Source: Streptomyces lucensis JCM 4490 (GTDB lineage Bacteria > Actinomycetota > Actinomycetes > Streptomycetales > Streptomycetaceae). From it: 64,000 nucleotides of DNA. The notes under the pieces were generated by a model. The model did not search any database. It was given only the letters and a program-made list of their open reading frames with translations, and was not told the origin of the DNA. The translations under genes and the position numbers were made by a program. Location: contig NZ_BMUE01000022.1 of assembly GCF_014650035.1 (NCBI RefSeq), positions 25,829-89,828 on the forward strand. Direction: 5' to 3'. This document shows, one piece after another, positions 1 to 9,122 of this stretch (its first letter is position 1; each line of letters opens with the position of its first letter).

Positions 1-875
1 GCCTTGCGCCGGGCGTTCTTCACGCCCTTGTCCATCCAGGTGCGCTGCATCTGGGCGCGGTCCTGCAGGGCGGCCTTCTTGTCGGCGTACTCCTCGAAGT
101 CCTCGCGGGCGTGCCGGCGGGCCACCTCGCGCTCCTCCAGGTAGGCGTCGTAGCCGCCGCCGTAGAGGTTGATCCGCTGCTGGGCGAGGTCGAGTTCGAG
201 GACCTTGGTGACGGTGCGGGTGAGGAACTCGCGGTCGTGGCTGACGACGACCGTGCCCGCGCGCAGGCCGGTGACGAACCGTTCGAGGCGTTCCAGGCCG
301 TCCAGGTCCAGGTCGTTGGTGGGCTCGTCGAGCAGGAAGACGTCGTAGCGGGAGAGGAGGAGGGAGGCGAGGCCGGCGCGGGCCGCCTGGCCGCCGGACA
401 GGGAGGTCATCGGCTGGTCCAGGTCCACGGCGAGGCCGAGGGAGTCGGCGACCTCCTCCGCGCGCTCCTCCAGGTCGGCGCCGCCGAGACCGAGCCAGCG
501 CTCCAGGGCGGTCGCGTAGGCGTCGTCGGCGCCGGGGGCCGCGTCGACCAGCGCCTGCGTCGCCTCGTCCATGACGCGCTGCGCCTCGGCGACGCCCGTG
601 CGGCGGGCGAGGAACTGCCGGACGGTCTCCCCCGGCCTGCGCTCCGGCTCCTGCGGCAGGTGGCCGACGGTCGCGGCCGGCGGGGACAGCCGGAGCTCGC
701 CCTGCTCGGGGGCGGTGAGCCCGGCGAGCAGGCGCAGCAGCGTGGACTTGCCCGCGCCGTTGGCGCCGACCAGCCCGATCACGTCGCCGGGCGCGACGAC
801 GAGGTCGAGCCCGGCGAAGAGGGAGCGGTCGCCGTGCCCGGCGGCGAGGTTCTTGGCGACGAGGGTGGCAGTCAT
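1..875 (-). CDS. ABC-F family ATP-binding protein (3' end beyond window)
   Basis: Soluble twin-ATPase protein of the ABC-F family, which act on the ribosome rather than in membrane transport. The visible part runs from an ATG at 875 and reads out of the left edge, so about 291 residues are seen. It contains one complete ATPase domain: Walker A GANGAGKST near residues 37-45, the signature LSGGQ, Walker B FLLDEPTNDLD and the switch SHDREFL. After these comes the start of the charged interdomain linker (many Arg/Lys/Glu), typical of ABC-F. The second ATPase domain must lie outside. No leader peptide or attenuator is visible in the short gap to the divergent oxidase, unlike the ABC-F gene at 18.7 kb. 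Family assignment is firm. Whether it is a resistance or housekeeping type (EttA-, Uup-like) cannot be told from half the protein. Confidence 0.92.
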   Translation of the reverse strand, partial: MTATLVAKNLAAGHGDRSLFAGLDLVVAPGDVIGLVGANGAGKSTLLRLLAGLTAPEQGELRLSPPAATVGHLPQEPERRPGETVRQFLARRTGVAEAQRVMDEATQALVDAAPGADDAYATALERWLGLGGADLEERAEEVADSLGLAVDLDQPMTSLSGGQAARAGLASLLLSRYDVFLLDEPTNDLDLDGLERLERFVTGLRAGTVVVSHDREFLTRTVTKVLELDLAQQRINLYGGGYDAYLEEREVARRHAREDFEEYADKKAALQDRAQMQRTWMDKGVKNARRK

Positions 876-979
876 CAGACGCCGATCCTAATGGGCCGCC
901 GGACGGGCCACGGCCGGGCCGCCCCTGGTACTCCGGCGCCGGCACCCGGGGCGGCCAGGTGCCGGGCTATCGTCCTGAC

Positions 980-1921
980 GTGGACAGCGAGCCGAGTGCT
1001 GAAGTGATCGTGGTCGGAAGCGGAGTCGCCGGGCTGACGACGGCCGTGGTGCTGGCCGAGTCCGGGCGGCGGGTGGGGGTGTGGGCGCGGGAGCCCGCGG
1101 GGCGTACGACCTCGGCGGTCGCCGGCGGGCTGTGGTGGCCGTACCGCATCGAACCGGAGCCGCTGGTGGGTGGCTGGGCGCTGGAGTCCCTCGCGGTGTA
1201 CGGGGAACTGGCGGCCCGCCCGGAGGAGACGGGCGTGCGGATGGCCGACGGCGTGCACCGGGGGACCCGGCTGGACGGGCTCGGCGCGTGGGCGGGCCGG
1301 GTGCCGGGCCTGCGGGACGTGGCCGAGGGGCTGGCGGCACGGCTGCCCGTCGTCGACATGCCGGCGCATCTGGCGTGGCTGCGGGAGCGGCTGGCCGCGG
1401 CGGGCGGGACGGTGACGCGTCGGGAGGTGGCCGACCTGACCGCGGTACCGGCTGCCGTCGTGGTCAACTGTTCGGGCATCGGGGCCCGTTCGCTGGTACC
1501 GGACCCGGGTGTGCGTCCGGTGCGCGGGCAGCTGGTCGTCGTGGAGAACCCGGGGATCACCACCTGGTTCACCTCCGTCGACCACTCCTCCTCGGCCTCG
1601 ACCTATGTCATCCCGCAGCCCGGCCGGCTGCTTCTCGGCGGCACGGCGGAGGAGGACGACTGGTCACTGGAACCGGACCCGGACACCGCCGCGGCGATCC
1701 TCGCCCGCTGCGCGGCGGTGCGGCCGGAGATCGCCGGGGCCAGAGTGCTCGGCCACCGGGTGGGGCTGCGCCCCGCCCGGGACGCGGTACGGCTGGAACG
1801 GCGGCTGCTGCCGGACGGGCGGGTGCTGGTGCACAACTACGGACACGGCGGGGCCGGGGTGACCGTGGCCTGGGGCTGCGCACGGGAGGCGGCCGAACTG
1901 GCGTTCCCGGCGGCCGCCTGA
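980..1921 (+). CDS. FAD-dependent D-amino acid oxidase-like protein
   Basis: Probable flavin-dependent D-amino acid oxidase, deaminating a D-amino acid to the 2-oxo acid with H2O2 release. The N-terminus has the Rossmann dinucleotide motif VVGSGVAGLTTA. Further on are VVVNCSGIGARSL, PVRGQLVVV and the FAD-contacting C-terminal segment HNYGHGGAGVTVAWG, the typical order for the DAO/DASOX family. The length (313 aa) fits. I start at GTG 980; an in-frame GTG at 959 would add seven residues, and neither has a convincing Shine-Dalgarno. It is divergent from the ABC-F gene and convergent with the X-Pro peptidase. Its last 25 bases (1901-1926) recur in degraded form downstream. D-aspartate versus neutral D-amino acid preference is not readable from the sequence. 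Confidence 0.86.
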   Translation: MDSEPSAEVIVVGSGVAGLTTAVVLAESGRRVGVWAREPAGRTTSAVAGGLWWPYRIEPEPLVGGWALESLAVYGELAARPEETGVRMADGVHRGTRLDGLGAWAGRVPGLRDVAEGLAARLPVVDMPAHLAWLRERLAAAGGTVTRREVADLTAVPAAVVVNCSGIGARSLVPDPGVRPVRGQLVVVENPGITTWFTSVDHSSSASTYVIPQPGRLLLGGTAEEDDWSLEPDPDTAAAILARCAAVRPEIAGARVLGHRVGLRPARDAVRLERRLLPDGRVLVHNYGHGGAGVTVAWGCAREAAELAFPAAA

Positions 1922-2600
1922 GCCGCTGGCCGTGTCCGCGGAGTCGCGTCGTTCCCCCACAGGGCGGGCGTCGCGGCGTCCCGTGCGTGCTCTCGGCGTG
2001 CCGGCCGGATGCCCTCGTACCGGGCGTACTCGGGCATGCGGCCGGTGCGGCGAGAGTGCGTGCCGGGCGCCGCGACGCGGGCGCGGCTTCGCGGACACGG
2101 CCTGGCCCGCGGGGATGTGCCGGACGGTGCGCGGGGCACGGAGCCCGTCCAGGGTGGCCGGCGCGGGCGTGGCCGGTGGTGGCCCGGGCGAGAGACGTTG
2201 CCCCGACGACCGGCGGAAGTCCCGTCCGCGCCTCGGCCCCCTCGCCGTGCCCCGCGGGCGGCCAGGCGGGCGTTCCCGGCCGCCTGAGCCGCCCGCCCGC
2301 GGGGATGTGTGTGCGGGGCGCGGTCCCCGCGCAGGACGACCGGCGCGGGCGCGGCCGGGAGCCGGTCGGGGAACCGGCCGAAGCCGCCCGCCGCCCCGCC
2401 GAGCGCCCCCGCGCCCGCCGGCGCCGCCGTGCGCCCCGGCCCCGCCCTGCGCGCGGAACGCGGCCGGCCGGCGTCCCGGCCGCCCGAGCCGGTCAGCCCG
2501 CCGGGATGTGGCGGACCGTGTGCGGGCCGCGGACGCCGTCCAGGGTGGTCGGCGCGGGCGCGGCCGGGGCGTGGCCGGCGGTGGCCCGGGTGAAGGCCGC
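1901..2600. repeat. Decayed tandem repeats of the oxidase and X-Pro peptidase gene ends
   Basis: The 571-bp stretch 1922-2492 holds no credible gene. It contains copies of two coding ends. The oxidase tail (GCGTTCCCGG then CCGCCTGAGCCG, 1901-1926) recurs at 2270-2292 and, mutated, at 2471-2492. The tail of the X-Pro peptidase gene (starting near 2500 with CCGGGATGTG) recurs almost intact at about 2109-2193 and more decayed at 2298-2362. Starts of the peptidase-tail copies are 189 and 202 bases apart, so the unit is roughly 190-200 bp. This looks like an old tandem duplication spanning the junction of two convergent genes, now diverging. Intact copies of both genes flank it, so it is not required for coding. 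Confidence 0.7.
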
Positions 2601-4445
2601 CGCGCCGCCGGTGAGCGGGAGTGCCGCCCGCGTGCCCGACAGTGTCAGCGTGAGCGTCGGCCTCGTCGCCGGAGGGTCGATGAGGTCCTTGTCCGTGCCG
2701 GCGACGATCAGGGCCAGGCGGTGGCCCTTCGGGACGACGTGGTCGGTGGCCGCGAGGTCCAGGGTGATCGTGTACGGCTTGCCCGGGGTGAGCGGGACGC
2801 CCTTGCCGAGGGAGGCGTAGTGGCCGAGGTCGGCCCAGCCGCGGCTGAACACGGTGTAGTCGACGGCAGCCGTCTTCGCCCTGGTCTCCTTGAAGCAGGC
2901 GCTGTCCCCGGCCGTGCTCGCGCCCCAGCAGGTGCGGTCGGTGAGCGTGGTGATGCCCTCGCCGCGGTCGGCGTAGTCGCGGATGGTGTCCGGGCCGAGG
3001 TCCACCAGGACCGCGGACAGGTGGGCGGAGGCGGTGGTCGGGGTCGCGGTGACCGTCACCCGGGAGGAGCCGGACAGGCGCAGGCCGTGGGTGAGCGGTG
3101 CCGTGAGGAAACCGGCCTTCTCGGGGGTGGACGCGGTCAGGTGCGCGGCCCAGTCGCCCTCGCCCAGGCCGGGGTCGTCGGTGAGGGTCTCGGTGCCGCC
3201 CGCCGGACGCAGGCCGAGCGTGCCGACGCCGGCCCGGGCGCCGGGGGCGGGGTGCAGGACGGTGACGCGGGTGCCGCGCGGCGGCCAGGACCGGGACGTC
3301 ACCCACTGGCCGGGGTGGCGTTCGACGTCGGCCACCGGGGCCCGGTCGACGCCGTTGTCGTAGCCGAGGAGTTCGTGGTCGAACCAGCGGTGCAGGGTGT
3401 CGACCCAGGCGCCGCGCCGGTAGTCGAAGGGGTCGACGTGCCCGGTCTGGGACAGCCAGAGCTTGCGCTCGACACCGTGTGCGGCGAGGGCGTCCCACCA
3501 CTGGCCGAAGTGCTTGGTGCGGACGTTGAGGTCCTGCATGCCGTGCACGGCGAACACGCTGGCGCGCACCCTGGCCGCGTCCTCGACGTAGTCCCGCTCG
3601 GTCCACAGCGGGGTCCAGTCGCCGCTGCGCGGGCTGCCGTCGGCGAGCTTTCGGTGCACGGCCGCGCAGTGGGAGCGGGCGTCGTCGCTCTCGACGTAGC
3701 CGGCCAGTTCACCGGGGCCGCCGTCGTAGAGCGGGGCGCCCTGGGCGAAGTAGTAGTCGTACCAGGAGGAGATGGCGCTGATCGGGACGATGGTCCTGAG
3801 GCCCTTGACGCCGGTGGCGGCGACGCCGTTGGCGATGGTGCCGTCCCAGCTCTTGCCGATCATGCCGGTCCTGCCGTTGGTCCAGCCGGCCCGGACGGGG
3901 GTGCCGCCGGTGCGGCTGGTGTACGCCCGGGCCCGGCCGTTCAGCCAGTCGACGACGGCCTTGGCGGACTGCACGTCGGAGCGCCCGCCGACGTCCACGC
4001 AGCCGTCGGAGCGGTTGGTGCCCGCCAGGTCGACGCCGACGAAGGCGTAGCCGCGGGGCACGAAGTAGTTGTCCAGGAACAGCGGCATCCGCACGACGCG
4101 GCCGTTCGCGTCGTACGTCTTCACCTGGCTCTCGTTGCCGCGCCCGCAGCAGGAGTAGTACGGGCTCGCGTCCATGATGACCGGCACCTTGCGGCCCTGC
4201 CGGGCGGGTTCGGCGGGCCGGACGATGTCGGCGGCGACCCGGTCGGTCCGCCCGTCGCCGTCCTCGTCGAGACCCGTGTCGACCCAGACGGACTCGCGGA
4301 CGGCACCGGCGTAGGAGTAGACGGGCCGGCTCTCGCGCGGGGGCGCGGCCCGGGCCGTGGACGGGGCGAGGAAGAGCGCCGTCAGGACGGCGACGGCCGC
4401 TGTCGCGAGCGTTCTCCGGGTCGTGAAGCGCGTGCGTTTCGGCAT
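2493..4445 (-). CDS. Secreted X-Pro dipeptidyl-peptidase (CocE/NonD, S15 family)
   Basis: Serine hydrolase of the S15 X-Pro dipeptidyl-peptidase/CocE group, removing X-Pro dipeptides from peptides outside the cell. The 650-aa protein starts at ATG 4445 with a Sec signal peptide (basic MPKRTRFTTRR, a hydrophobic run, and a likely cut after ARA near residue 33). The alpha/beta-hydrolase domain carries the nucleophile elbow GKSWDG (Ser199), a probable acid Asp305 in HGMQDLNV and His336 in QTGHVDPF. From about residue 400 a beta-sandwich C-terminal domain follows, as in the family. It is divergent from the M1 peptidase at 4635, so both sides of one intergenic region drive secreted peptidases. Its 3' end is the source of the decayed repeats downstream. 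Confidence 0.9.
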   Translation of the reverse strand: MPKRTRFTTRRTLATAAVAVLTALFLAPSTARAAPPRESRPVYSYAGAVRESVWVDTGLDEDGDGRTDRVAADIVRPAEPARQGRKVPVIMDASPYYSCCGRGNESQVKTYDANGRVVRMPLFLDNYFVPRGYAFVGVDLAGTNRSDGCVDVGGRSDVQSAKAVVDWLNGRARAYTSRTGGTPVRAGWTNGRTGMIGKSWDGTIANGVAATGVKGLRTIVPISAISSWYDYYFAQGAPLYDGGPGELAGYVESDDARSHCAAVHRKLADGSPRSGDWTPLWTERDYVEDAARVRASVFAVHGMQDLNVRTKHFGQWWDALAAHGVERKLWLSQTGHVDPFDYRRGAWVDTLHRWFDHELLGYDNGVDRAPVADVERHPGQWVTSRSWPPRGTRVTVLHPAPGARAGVGTLGLRPAGGTETLTDDPGLGEGDWAAHLTASTPEKAGFLTAPLTHGLRLSGSSRVTVTATPTTASAHLSAVLVDLGPDTIRDYADRGEGITTLTDRTCWGASTAGDSACFKETRAKTAAVDYTVFSRGWADLGHYASLGKGVPLTPGKPYTITLDLAATDHVVPKGHRLALIVAGTDKDLIDPPATRPTLTLTLSGTRAALPLTGGAAAFTRATAGHAPAAPAPTTLDGVRGPHTVRHIPAG

Positions 4446-4634
4446 GCGCGGACGGTACTCCGGTCAACTCTTCGGCAGAAGAGGGCATCTGAGTGACCCT
4501 CGGGTGCCCGTGACGGCTGAATGGCGATCGTGTGACAGCAGGGGCCATGGACAGGTCAGGTGCCCCGGGGACTGAATAGGCTCCGGACGGACTTCTGACG
4601 AACGGACCGAACGTCCCGACGACTTGGAGCTGAC

Positions 4635-6122
4635 GTGCACCGCAGACTCATCGCACCGGGCGCACTCGTGGCGGCCTCCCTCCTGCTGGCGATCCCGGCA
4701 TCGGCCGCGAGCCACTCCCCCGGTGCGCCGGGCATCGGCGACCCCTACTACCCGTACTACGGCAACGGCGGCTACGACGTCTCCCACTACGACCTGAGGC
4801 TGCAGTACCAGCCGAAGACCGACGAACTGCAGGGCACGGCGACGATCCTGGCGCGGACCACGCAGGACCTCTCCAGCTTCGACCTGGACTTCCTGCTCGA
4901 CGTCAGCGAGGTGCGGGTCAACGGCGCCAAGGCGGCCTTCGCCACCGCCGGCCAGCACGAACTGGTCGTCACCCCGAAGACGCCGCTGGCCAAGGGCACG
5001 GCCGTCACGGTGGTCGTCCGTTACAGCGGGGTGCCGTCGGCGAAGAGCGCGTACGGCTTCACCACCTGGCACCGCACGCCGGACGGCGCCGTGGCGGCCG
5101 ACGAGCCCGAGGCCGCCTGGTGGTGGTTCCCCAGCAACGACCACCCTCGCGACAAGGCCACCTACGACGTGTCGGTCGCCGTGCCGGACGGCACCCAGGC
5201 CATCTCCAACGGCACGCTGCAGTCGAGCGTGTCGAAGCTGGGCTGGACCCGCTACAACTGGCGGCAGAACAAGCCGCAGGCGACCTACCTGACCACACTC
5301 GCGCTGGGGAGGTTCGACATCACCACCGGCACCTCCGACGGCGGTGTGCCCGTCGTCAACGCCTACAGCAAGGACCTGGGCGACAACGACGGGGCCGCGC
5401 GGGCGAGCGTGGAGCGCACCGGGGAGATCGTCGACTGGCTGAGCGGATACTTCGGGCCGTATCCGTTCGGTTCGGCGGGCGGTTACGTGCCGAACACCAC
5501 CACCGGGTACGCGCTGGAGACCCAGACGCGCGTCTACTACAGCCCCAAGCAGTTCGCGGGCGGCTCCAACACCTCGGTGGTCGTGCACGAGCTGGCCCAC
5601 CAGTGGTACGGCGACGACGTGTCGCTCGAGGACTGGAAGGACATCTGGATCAACGAGGGATTCGCGCGGTACGCGCAGTGGCTGTGGTCGGAGCACGAGG
5701 GCGAGGGCACCACCCGCGAACTCGCCGACTACGTGTACGCCTCCCACCCGGCGGGCGACGCGTTCTGGACGGTCGCGCCGGGCGACCCGGGCGCCGACAA
5801 CCAGTTCGACATCGCCGTCTACGACCGCGGCGCCCTCGCCATCCAGGCGCTGCGCGACGAGATCGGCGACGACGCGTTCTTCGCCGTCCTGAAGGGCTGG
5901 CCGAAGGAGCACGCGTACGGCAACGCCTCGGTGGCGGACTTCCGGAAGTACGCCGAGCGCGTGTCCGGCAAGCCTCTGGCCGCGCTGTTCGACACCTGGC
6001 TGTTCCAGCCGTCGAAGCCGGCCGCGGGCACGGGGCGGTCCCTGGCCCGGGCGGCGGCGCCCGCGGTGCGGCCGAAGTCCTGGAAGAGGATCGAGGCGAC
6101 GAACGCCGTGCACGGGCACTGA
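4635..6122 (+). CDS. Secreted M1 family zinc metallopeptidase
   Basis: Zinc aminopeptidase of the M1 (gluzincin) family, acting outside the cell. A Sec signal peptide occupies about residues 1-25 (hydrophobic run ending ASAAS). A beta-rich M1 N-domain follows, with the zinc site HELAH at 318-322 and the third ligand Glu341 in WINEGFA, spaced as the family requires. At 495 aa it lacks the long helical C-terminal ERAP-like domain of classical 850-aa members, so it is the short actinobacterial form. The start is GTG 4635, preceded by GGAG. A strong hairpin follows the stop. It probably cooperates with the divergent X-Pro peptidase in digesting peptides during growth on protein, which is inference from context. 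Confidence 0.92.
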   Translation: MHRRLIAPGALVAASLLLAIPASAASHSPGAPGIGDPYYPYYGNGGYDVSHYDLRLQYQPKTDELQGTATILARTTQDLSSFDLDFLLDVSEVRVNGAKAAFATAGQHELVVTPKTPLAKGTAVTVVVRYSGVPSAKSAYGFTTWHRTPDGAVAADEPEAAWWWFPSNDHPRDKATYDVSVAVPDGTQAISNGTLQSSVSKLGWTRYNWRQNKPQATYLTTLALGRFDITTGTSDGGVPVVNAYSKDLGDNDGAARASVERTGEIVDWLSGYFGPYPFGSAGGYVPNTTTGYALETQTRVYYSPKQFAGGSNTSVVVHELAHQWYGDDVSLEDWKDIWINEGFARYAQWLWSEHEGEGTTRELADYVYASHPAGDAFWTVAPGDPGADNQFDIAVYDRGALAIQALRDEIGDDAFFAVLKGWPKEHAYGNASVADFRKYAERVSGKPLAALFDTWLFQPSKPAAGTGRSLARAAAPAVRPKSWKRIEATNAVHGH

Positions 6123-6142
6123 CGCCCGGGGCTGCCGCCCCC

Positions 6143-6191
6143 GGCCGGCCGTCCGCGCCGCCGCCCACCGGCCCGGCGCGGACGGCCGGCC
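6143..6191. terminator. 17-bp hairpin between convergent genes
   Basis: Perfect 17-base inverted repeat (arms 6143-6159 and 6175-6191, loop of 15) lying between the M1 peptidase stop and the convergent macro-domain gene. There is no U-tract, as is usual in Streptomyces. It is suited to act in both directions. Confidence 0.75.
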
Positions 6192-6207
6192 CGTGCGGGC
6201 CCTCGGG

Positions 6208-6696
6208 TCAGCCGCCGCCCTCCCCGTGGTCGTACACCGTCACCGGGATCCCGCGCCGCACGAGCCGCTCGGTGACGAGCGGCTCCACGCGGGACCACTT
6301 CCCGCCGGCCAGGCCGCACCCGATGCGGGGCATGTGCACGGACGCGCCGAGCCGGGCCGCCTCCCCGGCGAGCCGGCCGAGAGCGGTGTCGATCGCCTCG
6401 TAGCGGACGGGGACGCCCTCGCTGCCGGTCCTGATCCCGCGCTGGCCGATCATGTTGGCCACCCACAGCTGCCGCTCGACCCGGACCAGCCGGACCGCGC
6501 CCAGGCCGAAGTCGTTGTGCGCGCGGTCGCGGTGCCAGGCGCGGAAGTCCGCCTCGGGCTCCGGCCAGCGCCGGGAGAGCGCCAGCACGAATCCCTTGCC
6601 CCATCCGCCGATGTCGTTGCAGACATGGGCGATCACCCTGGGGCCCTTGGCCGAGGGGGCGGTGGCGTCGCCGCGGACGTAACGGATCTCCGGCAT
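6208..6696 (-). CDS. Macro domain protein (Poa1/ADP-ribose-binding type)
   Basis: Single macro domain of 162 aa, a fold that binds ADP-ribose and derivatives. Visible features are the N-terminal strand followed by RGDAT, then VIAHVCNDIGGWGKGFVLALS, in which the Asn-Asp and Gly-rich loop contact ADP-ribose, and later MPRIGCGLAGGKW, the phosphate-binding loop. This arrangement resembles the Poa1p-type ADP-ribose-1''-phosphate phosphatases and stand-alone bacterial macro proteins. The start is ATG 6696 and the stop faces the M1 peptidase across a hairpin. The next gene, a permease on the same strand, starts upstream and ends 42 bases before it, so the two may be co-transcribed. The substrate (ADP-ribosylated nucleic acid, protein or free metabolite) cannot be inferred. 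Confidence 0.85.
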   Translation of the reverse strand: MPEIRYVRGDATAPSAKGPRVIAHVCNDIGGWGKGFVLALSRRWPEPEADFRAWHRDRAHNDFGLGAVRLVRVERQLWVANMIGQRGIRTGSEGVPVRYEAIDTALGRLAGEAARLGASVHMPRIGCGLAGGKWSRVEPLVTERLVRRGIPVTVYDHGEGGG

Positions 6697-6738
6697 GACG
6701 CCACCGTAGGCGGTGCCACTGACAGTGGCACCGGGCCG

Positions 6739-8217
6739 CTACTTCGTCAGGCGGGTCAGTTCCTCGTCGGTGTTCCGGGAGACGCGGCGGCGGACGCCGT
6801 ACCAGCCGGCGGTCAGCAGGAGGGCGACCAGCGGGATGAGCAGGAGGGTCTTGCGGCCGACCTCGGGGTCGTTCCACATCATGCCGAGGCACACCAGCAG
6901 GAAGACGATCGTGGCGATCTCGGTGACGGGGCTGAACTTCAGCCGGAAGCGCGGCCGGGTCACCAGGCCGGCGCGGGCGCGGCGGACGAAGACCAGGTGG
7001 CAGATCATGATGATCACCCAGGTGCTGATGATGCCGAGGGAGGCGACGTTCAGCACGATCTCGAAGGCCTGGCTGGGCATCAGGTAGTTCAGGCCGACGC
7101 CGAGCACGCAGACCGCGCAGGTCAGCAGGATGCCGCCGTAGGGGACCTGGCTGCGGTTCATGCGGGCGGTGAACTTCGGCGCCGAGCCGGCCGTGGCCAT
7201 CGAGCGCAGGATGCGGCCGGTGGAGTACAGACCGGAGTTCAGCGAGGACATGGCGGCGGTCAGCACGACCAGGTTCATCACGTCGCCGGCCGCCGGGATG
7301 CCGATCTTGGACAGGACGGTGACGAACGGGCTCTGGTCGGCGGAGTACACCGAGCCGGGCAGCAGCAGGGCGAGCAGCACGACGGAGCCGACGTAGAACA
7401 GGCCCACGCGCCACATGATCGAGTTCACCGCGCGCGGGACGACCTTCTCCGGCTCGGCGGTCTCACCGGCGGCCACGCCGACCAGCTCCAGGGCGGCGTA
7501 GGCGAAGATCACGCCCTGCATCACCAGGACGACCGGCATCATGCCGTGCGGGAAGACGCCGCCGTGGTCGGCGATGACGCTCAGGCCCGGCTTGGTGCCG
7601 TCGACGTCGTGCTGGGTGGCGAGCAGGAAGATGCCGACGAACATGAAGCCGACCAGGGTGGCGACCTTGATGATCGCGAACCAGAACTCCATCTCGCCGA
7701 AGATCTTCACCGAGATCAGGTTCACGGCGAGGACCACCGCGAGGGCGATCAGCGCCAGCAGCCACTGCGGGACGGCCGTGAACAAACTCCAGTAGTGCGT
7801 GTACAGCGCGATCGCGGTGATGTCGGCGATGCCGGTGGTCGACCAGTTGAGGAAGTACATCCAGCCGGCGACGTAGGCGCCCTTCTCGCCGAGGAACTCG
7901 CGGGCGTAGCTCACGAAGGACCCGGAGGACGGCCGGTACAGGACCAGCTCGCCGAGGGCCCGGACGACGAAGAAGGCGAAGACGCCGCAGACCAGATAGG
8001 CCAGGGCGAGCGCCGGGCCCGCGTTGTGCAGACGGCCGCCGGCGCCGAGGAAGAGGCCGGTGCCGATGGCTCCGCCGATGGCGATCATGTTGACGTGGCG
8101 GGCCTTGAGGTCCTTGCTGTAGCCGGCGTCGCCCGCGTCGGCGGGCGTGGCCGCCGCCTGGGGACTGTCGGTGGCCTGTGCCGGTTCCACGGCTTCCTTG
8201 CTCACGGGTGGTTCCAC
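6739..8217 (-). CDS. Amino acid permease (APC superfamily, AnsP/GABA-permease-like)
   Basis: Integral membrane amino acid:proton symporter of the AAT/APC family. The protein has a 40-residue acidic, Ala/Pro-rich N-tail. The hallmark first helix follows (HVNMIAIGGAIGTGLFLG), then about 12 membrane segments, including the conserved ALELVGVAAGETAEPEKVVPRA loop region. Overall it resembles L-asparagine permease AnsP and GABA permeases. The start is GTG 8217; a second GTG lies four codons in. It is divergent from a MerR-type regulator whose ATG is at 8415, and the 197-bp gap probably holds both promoters, making the regulator a candidate controller. Substrate choice among Asn, GABA and aromatic amino acids is not resolved by sequence reading. 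Confidence 0.88.
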   Translation of the reverse strand: MEPPVSKEAVEPAQATDSPQAAATPADAGDAGYSKDLKARHVNMIAIGGAIGTGLFLGAGGRLHNAGPALALAYLVCGVFAFFVVRALGELVLYRPSSGSFVSYAREFLGEKGAYVAGWMYFLNWSTTGIADITAIALYTHYWSLFTAVPQWLLALIALAVVLAVNLISVKIFGEMEFWFAIIKVATLVGFMFVGIFLLATQHDVDGTKPGLSVIADHGGVFPHGMMPVVLVMQGVIFAYAALELVGVAAGETAEPEKVVPRAVNSIMWRVGLFYVGSVVLLALLLPGSVYSADQSPFVTVLSKIGIPAAGDVMNLVVLTAAMSSLNSGLYSTGRILRSMATAGSAPKFTARMNRSQVPYGGILLTCAVCVLGVGLNYLMPSQAFEIVLNVASLGIISTWVIIMICHLVFVRRARAGLVTRPRFRLKFSPVTEIATIVFLLVCLGMMWNDPEVGRKTLLLIPLVALLLTAGWYGVRRRVSRNTDEELTRLTK

Positions 8218-8414
8218 TTCCTGGTGCGCCCGGGCTTCATGGGCCCGGGGTTCGTGCAGGTCCTGGCCCGCACCACCCTTGTGTCGCGGTACAGACCAAG
8301 GCAGCAGCTTCCCAGATGGATCAGCGGTATGCGGTGGTCCGCCTCACAGCGCGGAACTTCTCACACGGCCTCCGCAGGTTTCACACCACTGGTGGGACAG
8401 CGATACTGCTGCGC

Positions 8415-9122
8415 ATGACGACCGATGCCGGGGAGACTCCCCTCACCATCGACGAGCTGGCCGCCCGGGCGGGTGTCACGGTCCGCACCGTCCGCTTCTA
8501 CGCCGCCAAGGGGCTGCTCCCGCCGCCGGAGATCGGCCCGCGCCGGGTGGGTCACTACGGGCCCGGTCACGTGGCGCGGCTGGCCCTCATCGAGGAGCTG
8601 CGGCAGCAGGGCATGACGCTGGCGGCGATCGAGCGGTACCTGCGGCAGCTGCCGCCGGACCTCCCCCCGCACGGCCTGGCCATCCACCGCGCGGTGGTGG
8701 CGTCCTGGGCGCCGGACGCGGAGGAGACGGTGCCGCGCCGGGAGCTGGAGCGGCGGGTGGGACGGCCGCTGGCCGAGCAGGACATCGAGCGGCTGGCGGC
8801 GATGAACGTCGTCGTGGCGCACGACGGGGACACGTTCCGGGTGGACGCCGGGCTGCTCCGGCTCGGTGTGCGGCTCCTCGACGTGCCGCTGTCGCTCGAG
8901 GCGATCCGCGCGGCGCGCGAGGTGCTCGTCGAGCACTCGCGCGCCGCGGCTCACGAGCTCGCCCGGCTCTTCCGCGGCGAGGTGGCGGAGCGTGACGCCC
9001 AGGACGTGAAGTCCCTGTCGGCACACATGCACCCCCTGGTGGTGCAGGCCCTGCTGACCACCTTCCAGCGTTCGCTGCGGGAAGAGCTGAGCGAGTGGCT
9101 CACCGGGTCAGGAACCGGCTGA
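8415..9122 (+). CDS. MerR family transcriptional regulator
   Basis: 235-aa regulator with an N-terminal MerR winged helix-turn-helix (TIDELAARAGVTVRTVRFY, then KGLLPPPE) at residues 10-80 and the expected GHYGPGHVARLALIEEL second helix region. The remaining 150 residues form an unassigned helical domain without the cysteine pattern of metal-sensing MerR proteins, so a small-molecule signal is more likely. ATG 8415 is chosen because the homology begins there. An in-frame extension to 8178 runs antisense through the permease start and is discarded. It is divergent from the permease at 8217. Its 3' end overlaps the stop region of the convergent fadB-like gene by 15 bases. Confidence 0.88.
   Translation: MTTDAGETPLTIDELAARAGVTVRTVRFYAAKGLLPPPEIGPRRVGHYGPGHVARLALIEELRQQGMTLAAIERYLRQLPPDLPPHGLAIHRAVVASWAPDAEETVPRRELERRVGRPLAEQDIERLAAMNVVVAHDGDTFRVDAGLLRLGVRLLDVPLSLEAIRAAREVLVEHSRAAAHELARLFRGEVAERDAQDVKSLSAHMHPLVVQALLTTFQRSLREELSEWLTGSGTG

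Noticed and set aside
875..979. Attenuator leader before the first ABC-F gene
   Set aside because: Only about 100 bases separate it from the divergent oxidase start, with no mini-ORF or paired helices found.
1932..4496. Long plus-strand open frame of 854 codons opposite the X-Pro peptidase gene
   Set aside because: High-GC shadow frame: no family motifs, Gly/Ala/Val/Arg-rich, and opposite a gene with an intact catalytic triad and signal peptide.
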